Source of the DNA: Spisula solida
Lineage: Eukaryota > Mollusca > Bivalvia > Venerida > Mactridae
NCBI GenBank assembly: GCA_947247005.1
Contig: OX365949.1
Span: 22,139,130-22,203,129 of the forward strand
DNA length: 64,000 nt
Direction of reading: 5' to 3'
How positions within the stretch are numbered: the stretch's first letter is position 1; every line of letters starts with the position of its first letter. This document shows positions 34,301 to 46,300 of this stretch, in pieces. The position numbers and the translations under genes are program-made. A model generated the notes under the pieces. It saw nothing but the letters and a program-made list of their open reading frames with translations. It searched no databases and was not told the DNA's origin.

Positions 34301-37300
34301 AGCTTTTTGGGACAAATGTACACATTAATTTTTTAGGTGCAGCTTTTTGAGACAAAAGTACAGATTTCATGAGCAGCTTTTGGAATCAAATGAATTTATT
34401 AACTTCCTTGATAAAATGACTTGTTAATTTCATTTAGCTTCCAGTACTGTATGTAGGTAATTATTTACAATATTTCTATCTTTGTTGTTATTCTCACAAA
34501 TTCATAAATCCACTTAAAGGACAAGGTTCACTAATGGCTTAATTTGGCCCTGTGGTTTTTCACAAATAAAAATGCACATTCCTATAAATCTGTCCTATAA
34601 TTCAAATAACTGAACATTTCCTGTGTAAAAAAAGAGCATACATATCCCAATTTCACTTGTAATTTGTTGACAAAACTGCCAAGAATATGAGGTATATATT
34701 ATGTTTAGCCCAAAATGTCATTTTTGGCCATTTTCACGACTATTATTGACGTAAAATCTTCCGAAAAACCATGATGGCATTCTTGCGACACTTTTATATT
34801 TTTACATTACCAGTGTTCTGCAAGTCTTTATATATGTACAAAATATCAAAGTGTCGCAAGAATGCCATCGTGGTTTTTGGGAAGGTTTTATGCCATGAAA
34901 AGCCTTGAAAATGGCTAAAAATGCCATTTTTGGTAAACATAACATATTTAAGGTAGATTTGTCGACATATTACGAGGGAAATTTGGAAAAGTATGCTCAA
35001 TTTCTTAAAAGACATTGTTAGGTGATTAGAAACATAGAACAAATGTAAAGAAAGATGCATTTCTATCTTTCGATAAAACTCAGGGCCAAATTAAGCCATA
35101 AATGAACCTTGTCTTTTACAAAATTGTACATTCATAACGAAACTCTATATATTATCTTTATGCATAAATATATTACAAGGTCCTTACATTGGAAACATCA
35201 ATTTCTGTAAGCAAATTTTGCAGGGTTGGTTCTTTAGATTTGTGTTTGTCTTACATCTTGGGTGTGTTTGTAATATTTTTTGTTTATGAAAACATGCAAC
35301 TGAAGTTAAATCTAGACATTTAACGGATCAGAAGTTAAATTATGCTTATTGAAGGTAAGAGGTTCAAGTTAAAATCTTCACACTATCCATTAAAGCAGGA
35401 GTGTCAATTTTCCTGATTTATCCAGAATTCCGGATTTATGGCTTCTGACTAAAATGGAAGTTATTTGATGAAATATCTCAAGAAATGGCAAAGTTATGGT
35501 AAAGAATTTTCTTGAATAAAAATTGAATAAATATGTGAACAATGTTATTGAAGGCTTCTTGTTTGGCAAAAATGTTCAGCAGTTTACAATTTTCAGGATT
35601 TTTAAAGTGGCTCTGCTGACACCTCCACGGTGGGGAAACCACGTGACCAAAAGTGGTGCAGTGCACGATTTTCGACCGAAAACAGCGTCGATTCAGGTAG
35701 GTTTTTTCACTCTAACTTCTTTGATACAGCATTGTTTTTAGTCAGATAGCGCGCATAAACCCCGCGATTGAAAGCGGTTTCATTTGCTTTATGGATCTTG
35801 ATGCAATTCTTCTCCGTTTTTCCGTAATCCTTGCCCAACCGATTCCAAATTTGTGAAATGTTTAGATAACGTACACTTAAGTTCGCAAATTATGCATCTA
35901 GCACAGCTTCTATGGCAAATACTCTGTCAAATTATGGATTAAATGGAAGCTAGTTAATATTTTAAGCAGTATGTGAAATATAAAATATGTCTCTTAAGAA
36001 ACTTTGGAAATATCATCATACGCTGGGTTTGGTAACGTACACTTTGCCATATTTCTGAAGGTAACGTACACGCGATCTTTCATAAGGTAACGTGCACTTA
36101 CAAATTATTTTATATAATTGAAATATATAGGGTTAAGTAAAGTAAATTGTATAGTTAAAATCTATTTAGTGTCATTTCAGTTGACTTTTCTGGCCCTGAC
36201 GTTGATGTCTATGTCAATAATGTTAACTCTCTATATCAGCACTGATTGTACTTACTTACTTAATTACTTTCCCGTTATGCACACTCAGCCAGGCTGGAAA
36301 GTCAGATGTTAAAAAGCAGCCACTTCGAGACAGCAAGCTTGTCAAGGCTGTATATGTGTGATCAAGGATTAACTTATTCATGTTACTTCTCATTTCAGGT
36401 TCAATCAGACCTATACCACCTAGTGATCTACTACTCTGAAGAAGAGGTAATATTTAGGAGAGGCAGATCTTCATGAGCGACCGGAGTATGCCAGGAAACC
36501 GAAAAACAGTTTACATGAAATTCCAGCGCAATGACGACTGGTCATGGTCTCATTTACAAACACATGTACAGTCGTCTGAACAAACACATTTGATTATTTC
36601 TGACAGAAGATCTGAAATTAGTACCCATACTTCTGTTCCAACATACAAAAGAAAAAAATGGATTCTCTCTTACCCTGGTGGCAATGGATATGAAGTGCAA
36701 CGTTTTATTAAAGGGGATTGTCTATTCATTTATGTAATTCAGTGTATATGGTGTATACAGTTAAACTAGTCTTATATAGTCATATATGGAGTAAAGTGTT
36801 AATTGTGCTATTATTGTAAAACTAAAAATGTATATTCATTGTCTGATAAAAATGTGATGTTTTCATGAATTTTATGTATCGGCTCATGATGAAATCAGGG
36901 TAGAAACACTATCGAGTCAGTTGAGTCTCTTGACTACGTAGTACAGATTTCAAGTTCCCTGTGTTAATGGTCAATGTCACAGTGACTTTTAAGATCTTTT
37001 TCCACTTGTCAGAAGTTTGATACCATTTTCTATCTGTGACAGCACTCCAGAGTAATTTCTACCTTCCAAGCTGAAGGTACAGACATTCTAGTAATTCCAG
37101 ACTGAGAGATATATAACAAATTAACTTGGTCCTCAAACTTTCTATTTCATTGCATAATTGAACAGTTGATTGCTCAACTATAATTTAATGTCTGCCTTTG
37201 TTTTTATCAGCGATTAAGATAATGAATGTTGATGAGGTTTTATAAAACTACTTCTATACACTTTCAACAAGGCATGACTTTCTTGCAAAATTTGATTTAT

Positions 37301-40300
37301 TCTGCACAAAAACCTTAATGCTTAAAGGTCGAGGACCAGGTTAATTTGTTTCGGGCTATAGTTTGTCTTGCAATTTCAATAACATAAGTTCTACCAATGG
37401 TTTTCTACCACAGCAGCTATTCTTTGATAACAGGCTGTCAGTTGGATTACAAACCAACCTGATCTGGTTAGAGATCCTAGATAAAAATGGTGGAGTGTAG
37501 AAATGTGCATTATTCTGATAGTTTTAAAGTAGGATATATATCAACAGACAGTAATTAAACGTATTAAACGCAATATTTTATTATGGTTTAATAAGTGCAT
37601 TTTATATACAAATATACTGTACTGTAATAACAAAACATACATACAAATGTACATTGGATAAATAATACTTTCTTAGAGTGTTTAAATAGTGTTGTCTAAA
37701 TGTCATTTACAGCAGCCGATTCACCTAACAAGTTTGCCTGGCATGTTTTCTATATCTTTCCACAAGGTAACACCAACCTTTCCACCTGTGGAAGAAAATC
37801 AACATGATTGGAAAATTGTATGGAATGGTATGACTTGCCATTACCTTAAAGTCCTTTCCACAAGGAACCACCAACATCTCCACATGTGGATTAAAATCAA
37901 CATTGACAATTTTCTGGTCAAATTTTGACAGAACAGGAAGAATATTAGCCGTTCCTACCTCTAAACATCTACATAGAGATTTCAACAGGTGTATAATGAA
38001 GTATCGGCAAAAATAAAGTACCACAATGTGTTCGCACAGATTATTTGATTCAAAACGAATCGACTACGTCCCTTTTAACAAGTGACGGAAACTAGCCACA
38101 GAATATCACCAGGTCAACTGTTTCAACGTGAACACGACTTGATGGGCTTGGTATATTTCTTGACAATGCCGTGTGATTTTTGAGGTAAATTATTCACAAC
38201 CATCACACGTGCACCAAGTTTGAAAATACTGCGAATGTCTGCTTGTCCGTTGGGTGGCCAAATATGGGATGTTCATTATTTATCGTAGATTGGGGGTTGA
38301 CACTGAATCCCATGGAACTGTTAATATAGACTATTGGTTATGTTCAGACCATGTGTTGTCATCGAACTGTCAAGATGTGTGCTTGTACCAGCACTGTATA
38401 CATAATGTTTGAGGCCATTCAATGGTGCTGGTGAAATTTTGATCAAGTCCACTTCTGGTGTTGATAAATCTTCCTACATGTTTTTGATCAACTACTGATG
38501 ATCATGATCGAGCTTAGGTAGGTACTGTATCAAAGGTTTCTAGAAGAAGTTCTGACTTGCAGAGCTTAAAAAAATATTATAACATGGTGTAAATAAACTA
38601 AAGCAAGATGGTTTCGGTAAGTGTAGAGAATTATACCGCGAGCACGTTGACCCATGACATAAGACTCTAAATACCAAAGTTAGGGGCAGGGGTACCAACC
38701 TATTACCCATGCATTGATTCTATGGAAAGCATTTTCAATAATCTTACAATATGCAAATTAAGGTGCGCAGAATTACCCGATGCTCAGAATTAGCCGAAAC
38801 GACTGTAGTTGTCAGATGTTCCGCTAGTACATTTCGTCCCAATCTTATTCGTAATCCGATGCCGTTTTTGTGATGGTATGACTTTTCATAAGTAACAAAC
38901 ATGCACAAAAAAGAAAAACGATCCCTGGAATATGCAAATTAAGTTGCGCAGAATTCCCCCAATGCGCAGAATTAGCCGAAACGACTGTAGTTGTCAGATG
39001 TCCCGTAAGTACATTTCGTCCCGATTTTATTCACACCCGCGGTTAACGCACCAATCGTCATGTTTAATAATGGTTATAACTCTAATGTTCGTGTACATAT
39101 GTTAGTGTGTGCTTATATATGCCCAAGAGGGCTCGTAATTGGATGTAAAATTTATTTTATTCTAAAAATTTATTCATTTACATTTTTGACAATGTGTATA
39201 ATACACATGTATACATACATAAATAAAGTGACTCGCCCTTGTATATGCCTCATTTGAATGTTTATTACTCGCGTGTATTACGAAGAGAGATATAGATCTA
39301 TAGAACGCATTACTCGTTTTCGATCAACATCTATATAGTTCGATGATCACAAAATCCTTTGTTTTCTAACGAAAATGACTATAAACCACAATACATTTTT
39401 ATTTGTATTTATAAACAAAAGTTACTGTAGTGTTGTCGTCGGCAGACTATAGATATATCTTCTAGAAGTATTGATGTTTATAGATCGAAAACGAGTATTG
39501 AGTCGTGACTGCACTTTTAGCTATATACTTTATATAGTAAATATTCGAAGATTACGGCTAAGAGGTCAAATTCTATCTATAGATCTAGTGATGTTTATCT
39601 CACCATGTTATAATATTACACAATATTTTAACCGCTCTATATATACAGTCCACATTTCAAAGCAAAAAAATCCTCGAGTAGGCCTATTTGTTATTGCAAA
39701 TATATGACTTCAAAAACTTTGTATTTGTGAATAAACAACATGTTTATGCGGGTATAGATTATTTGTTTGAATTCAGTCGGGCTTACCTATAAACTATTTA
39801 TTAATCGACGAGTTAAATTGTAGTATTCAGTTCGATTGTTAGAAATGAAACATTTTACGTGTACGTTACCTTCAGAAATATGGCAAAGTGTACGTTACCA
39901 AACCCTTCGTATGATGATATTTCCAAAGTTTCTTAAGAGGCATATTTTATATTTCACACACTGCTTAGAATATTAACTAGCTTCCATTTAATCCATAATT
40001 TGACAGAATATTTGCCACAGAAGCTGTGCTAGATGCATAATTTGCGAACTGAAGTGTACGTTATCTAAACATTTCACAAATTTGGAATCGGTTGGGCAAG
40101 GATTACATAAAAACGGAGTAGAATTGCATCAAGATCCATAAAGCCAATGAAACCGCTTTCAATCGCGGGGTTTATGCGCGCTATCTGACTAAAAACAATG
40201 CTGTATCAAAGAAGTTAGAGTGAAAAAACCTACCTGAGTCGACGTTATTTTGGGTCGAAAATCGTGCACTGCACCGCTTTTGGTCACGTGGTTTCCCCAC

Positions 40301-43300
40301 CGTGACCTCTGTTAAAGGCTAAATTTAATACTGTACACATCTAGATATAACCTTCAATGGCTGACAGCCTGTGCACAATTGGTGCAAATGGATTAACATA
40401 CATTTATTACCATAATCTAACCACTGATATATTTATTAAGTATTATTGCATTTTAAGTGGCTTTAGATCATATTAAATACCAGTTTAACTTGTTATAGTA
40501 ATAATGCAGCCTTTGTAGTTTAATTAATTGCTGAATTTATTGAATATATACAAGCAGTTTGAAAGTCAAAACATGTGCACTTTGCTAGTCTCGATTTATT
40601 AGTGCAATTATACATTGTGATATAAATACACGAACTTGAACCTGTGTAACAGGGTATAGTTTAAAACCAATCAGAGCGGCAGAAAAAAGGGCGGGGGCAA
40701 GGATAACCATGTAAGAATTAATTCAATAAAGTCTTCAGGTACATTTGTACTTTGAAACAAAAATAATAGACATCAGAAAAAAGTAAGACATGTAACTTTA
40801 AACCATGGTAAGGTAATAAATCAACAATCTATTTTGTTTTTACTTTAAAACATGAACAAAATATGAAAATTATAATATCTCATACTTGTTCAGCAACTGA
40901 CGCTCTGCAGTGTGCGTGTATGATAAATATCCGAGAGCGATGGCCGAACATCCTCTCACTTGTTCCCCAGAATGCAACAGTAACTTGGACAAGAATTCTA
41001 TAGCATTGATTGCAACAATGGCCGCTGGTACACCTGTAAGGTATAATATGACAGAACATCAATAGAATAGCAGGATAACAAAATGATGAGTTTGCAATTC
41101 CCTAATCTGACAATAGACATGTGCATAAATATAATATGCCGAGCATTGCCTTTATTTGCCAGTCAGCTTTCTGCTGAAACATGGCGGGCATATGTGTGCC
41201 TCCACCTGGATTTGAACCTGGGTTGCTAGATTAGACGGCAAGCGCGCTAACCACTGAGCTACGGAGGTGTGATCGAAGCTCAGAATTAATGTGTTAAAAA
41301 CATTATAGCCTACTCAATGACCAGTAAATGCCAGACTAATTGTTAACCTGTTTTAAGCCATGGTCAAAATATGCTACTACAAAGTATAAAAGGTTTATAT
41401 GTAAGAGAAATTTGAGGTTTTGGCATATTTTGTTGTACAGACTGATGAAAACATTTTACCCAATACATACAGACAGACTTATGTTCTAAATAGCAAAACC
41501 ATTAAACCATTAAGTAGCAAAACTGTCAAGGTAAGTGGAATTGACAGTAATCAAGTCAATATTTTCATTGGTACAAACAAGAAAGACAAATAAGTGAAAT
41601 GTAGTAGCATCACATGGTCGAAGATGTTCAAAATGAGTGTTAACAAATCAATTGACATTAAGTACTTGGTACAAACATTTTAATGGATCACCGTATTCAT
41701 ATGCAAAATGCCCACCAGCTATGTATTGGGTGAATGAACAATAAAAACCTGCCATTCACCAAGGTAGCTGGTGGTACTAATCCCTTTGTATACAAACATG
41801 ATCTCTCCTATTATAGCACTACATGTAGGTCCACAGAATTCACTTGCAAACATTCGATAAGCATTACCTCAACAAACACAGCAGAGCAATCTAAGCTCTG
41901 GCGTAATGTCAATTGTTGAAAACTGATGATGGAAGATAAGCAACGATCACATGGCAATCTAAATCAGAAGTATCAGCACAATAGAGGTCTACTTTGACAC
42001 CGCATACTTGGTTGTGTGCTAAGAGGGAAGCATTTAAAAGCATAACAAATAGAAAGCATTCAGTACAAACCTGCACGAGTGTGAGCCAGCCTAGCTATAC
42101 AGTCTGATGCTAGTGACAGTATTTGGTTAGATTGTGAATCTTGTAATAGATCAACTAGAAGTTTGATACCCGTAGCAGACGACAATGCTTGTTCTTCATC
42201 TGGTATTATCCTGGACAACACAACCACCTGAATGATTGAAAGTTTATCAGACAATGTAATACTGTGAACTAGGCAAACACTGAATCATGACTTGAGTAGC
42301 ATTATAGAACCAAAAATAAAATGATTTTATGGAGGATTGCTTTGTACCAACACTACCAATTATTGTACATGACGTATAAGGTGACTCTGTGGTCAAGTCG
42401 ATAACACTCTTGACCACAGATTGAGAGGTCCTTGGTTCAAATTTCGGCCAGGGCACTTGGTCATTTCTGAAACCCTTTTCAGTGTTCCTAACCAACTAGA
42501 GATATACTGGTTAGTAATCTGGAGGTATTTGCGCATGTATCGGTGCTGTACATCGGACATGTTATTAAAAACCAAGGATTCTATTCTGAAAGATCTAGGG
42601 TGACCCCACCCTGATTCCTTGTGTCCCAAAACTGTCTCTTCCCCTGAGGTCATTGGCCAGTCTGGCAGCAAATGAACTGAATGACCGCAACGACTGTCAG
42701 TGTAAATGTAATATAGAAATGTAGCGAAAGAAACTTCTAACCTGAAATGCAGCATTGCACCGGTAGAATTCATCTGATGATTGAAGAAATGGAATAAAAC
42801 AATTGAATCGTACACCGCCTTGTTCCGCTATCTCTTTTTGCTGATTGATATTGTTATACGCAAACGTTGCCAGGGCCGATCCAGCCAGTAATCGTACCAC
42901 GTCATCTTGAGCATACATCATTTTAAGGATTCGAACATAACTAAAATCTATGGTACCATTAATCTCATCCAGAATTTCCTGATTACCTGAAAAAATAAGT
43001 ACTAAATTAAATCATGAATGTCTCAAAATAACAGGTCCATTGGGCCGAACTTAAAATATTCTTGGTTTCCCCTTCCCAACCCTAGCAGATTTAGAATGGG
43101 TAGGTAGGTAGGGTAAATATTTATTTTGAAATTGTTTTAGTATGATAGTTATTGGTTAAGACATACAAATTATGAAATTTAGAATTAACTTTAAGGTGAA
43201 AACCAACAGTCTTTAATTTTATGGTAAGAAAGAAGCCAGTGAACAAAAAAATAAAATTTTCACTTCCAATTTTTATTTAAATTTTTTTTTATTTCAATTT

Positions 43301-46300
43301 GGGCAATAAAATATTTTGGGTAGGGTCCTTTTTAATCAGGTAGGTAGGGGATGGGAAACAAACAATATTTTATTTTAGGCCCTGCCATGCAGAAATGATT
43401 AGTGCTTTTTGAAGAAAGAATGCCCTACTAATATAATATGTCTCTGGATACAGCCATGAGTAAGAATGTAACAATATGAGTTTCATATTAAGAATAAACA
43501 ATTTTGTAGTGATGCTACCCATAATATTTGGGTCGACTAATTTCTTCTCACTTTAATTGTCTGGATTGTTGGACCCCTTCAAGAATTTTACTTGAGACAG
43601 TCTGACATACCCATAATATTTGGGTTGACTATTATCTTATGACATTAATTGTCTAGCTAGGACCCCTTCAAGAATTTGATTGAAGGCAGTTTGAACACAC
43701 AGGAAGACTGGAGGAGGGTATTTTAAATCATCTTAAACAAAATTATATGTAGTAGATAACGTGATGACATTAATAAATTATTAAAATCTCCAGTTGATTC
43801 AACTTAATAATGCTTGAACATTGCTTTGACATTTCAGTATTTAACTTAAATATAATGTTGTTTCTATCGAAAATGTTGAAGCCAAACTGATCTAAACCCA
43901 AACTATAACTGCTGATTATACAGTTGCTTGACTTTCAGGCTGTGATTAAGTTCCCCCAGTGTCTTTTTTAGGTTTAAAGGCACTAAATTACTTACATAAA
44001 TCAGTTTCAATATTGACATAAGCTCAAATAAGATTTAATTACATGAGGCCTTAAGACTGGTATGATTAATCATTCAATGTAAAGTGTCAGTTTTTGTATA
44101 AAATTGTATCAGAAATTTTGGACCATAGAACAATCATGCATGGCAACCATAGAATGCACAGCTTATAACGTCTGCTTCCAGTCAAAATTTGCCCTTTCTA
44201 ACATCAATAACAATAAATCCTAATCATATTTTCATTACGAGTAAAAAAAATCAACATATTTGTAATAAAATTGAACTTTAAGTGCCTGTAGTCTACAAAC
44301 TTAATGTCGAGAAGATATAATTTTACTAAACCTACATAAAACCATCAATAATTCAACTGACAAATCTGTCTCGTGATTTATCTTTTTTATTATTCTGAAA
44401 TACGCAAGTAATCCAACAGGTCAGGTCCCCATGATTAAACATCTCGAGTTTGATCTCATAACATATTTGCTCAATATTCGTCATATTGATAAGGATTTGA
44501 TTATCGCTGTTTTTCAATAAAACATTGCATTTGATGTTCCAAGGTCTCCCTCCTTTACTAACAGAATGAATGCTCCAAATTTGTATTGGAGTTAAAGATA
44601 CCGGTGCCTGTGACCTCGAGCACAATCAAGTTTTTTCATTTGTCGAAATATATTGACACAGTGTTGGGATAAGTACCCTAAAATGTAACATACGTTACTG
44701 TTGCCACGTTAGATTTTCAACTTTAGGAGCTTACTACATCTATAATCTGTTCGGACTGCACTTTTTATGTTCCGATTACAATGTACCGTATTTAGTGAGC
44801 TTGTTCATGCGATGACAGCTTTATATTGAATGAAGTTCATGTTGAGGTACCAGCTCAAAAAGTTTCGCCAAACTTGTTAATAATTGCACAGTGTATCTTT
44901 CGATGTATGTGACAATCGTTTGTAGTGCATATGTTTCAATTATTGTTTCATCAAACAGTAGTTTAAAGGTTAGCAAAGGATAAAATATCAACTTTACGAT
45001 GTACAATAACCTAATTTTGAAAATTTGCCATTTTTTTCATGAAAAAATCAACAGGGAGTATAAGACTGAAACATACGTTACCATAGTTTTAGAGAAAGTT
45101 TAGCGTACAGCACATGTTATAAACATTATAATAAGTAGATAAGGCCATATCCATTACTCTCTATTGGGATTTACATTGGAACACATCTGTTTGGTGATGT
45201 TGGAGGGTTCAAAAGTTGAAAACAAACACATGTTACGAAACATATGTTACAAAACAAATGTACTGAAGGAGGTTCCAACGCTCAAAACAATGATGTACGG
45301 GTATTGTAAGGGTACTGTAATAATTTTTATGACAGGTGACATCTTTGAGAACATGGCTGTAATGTTTAAAATAGGTAGGGCTGACAATATTGCTGATTGT
45401 TGACATTTTTGCAAACGATGTTGACCATTAAATACCAAGTGTCAAGTAAGTGCTCCTTGTGAATGTTGTAGATCGCTGGATCTTTACTTTTATTTTAAAA
45501 ATACATATCATAGTATGCTTATATCAACATATATGTATATTTATATGTAATCCAGTGTTTACATCAACACAGTCTCCAACCTGGTTTGAAACATATATTT
45601 CTGTTGGTAACGTAATAATTGTTTCATAGTTCAAATTCGTGTCTATATCAGCTTTTATTTGATGTATCGCTTCATATGTGCTTTTGAAATAAGCCTTTTA
45701 CTATAGTTATCATATTTAAACAACAAAACATTGACGAAGGGTACGCTTATAAGATATTTTTCTTCTTTTACAAAAAATTATCTGCTGAATTAGCGTGTTG
45801 TATTTAAAAAGCTTATTTCAGTTAATTAAATGTGGTTCTAGTACATATATTTTCATATATATACTTAGTGGATATAGTATTTATATCAGCTCTGCACAAT
45901 TACTGATAGTATGAAGGGTTTTACAACATTATACATGCTGTAAATGTCTAAAAAGATTGGTAACGTATGTTTCAGAATGCCATGAAGCTCTCAGCTAAGA
46001 CTAACATGAATCGAGTTCAATACAAATAGTTGAACAGTAAATTGTTTTCTGTGTGAAGACATTGCCTTATATAAGGTTTCGGAATGTTTTGAAGTCAGCA
46101 ACAATATAACTTATACAAGAGGCATTCAAACGAATAAAGAAACAAGGAGCTAACTAAAAAAGCAAAGAAAATTAGAGATTTTCAAAGTCAAAGTAACAAG
46201 GCATTCAAGGCCAATACTAGATATAATTGGTCGAAGTTGTATTATGTGACCATGTTTTGTACAAATACACATATTTTAAATGTTAAACTGTCCATTACTT

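Larger units (their letters stand above)
35626..40304. mobile_element. 4.7-kb element with 447-bp terminal inverted repeats, Transib/RAG-like ends
   Basis: The ends are exact inverses starting CACGGTGGGGAAACCACGTG and are flanked by a direct 5-bp duplication ACCTC (35621-35625 and 40305-40309). Inverted identity stops exactly at these points. The arms differ by about 17 of 447 positions with no length change, indicating a fairly recent insertion. The 3.8-kb interior has no long open frame and includes a SINE remnant and a local duplication. It lies in the ANKAR intron between exons d and e. A 5-bp duplication with CAC-starting ends is the Transib/RAG-transposon pattern; the class call is inference. 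Confidence 0.8.

Noticed and set aside
35640..35665. RSS nonamer at 12-bp spacing from CACGGTG
   Set aside because: GACCAAAAG at that place matches the ACAAAAACC consensus at only a few positions; no 23-bp alternative is better. Only the heptamer-like end is claimed.
36473..36769. 98-codon open frame inside the 4.7-kb element as a transposase or RAG piece
   Set aside because: No motif of DDE transposases or RAG1/RAG2 is visible, and it has no splice-linked partners.
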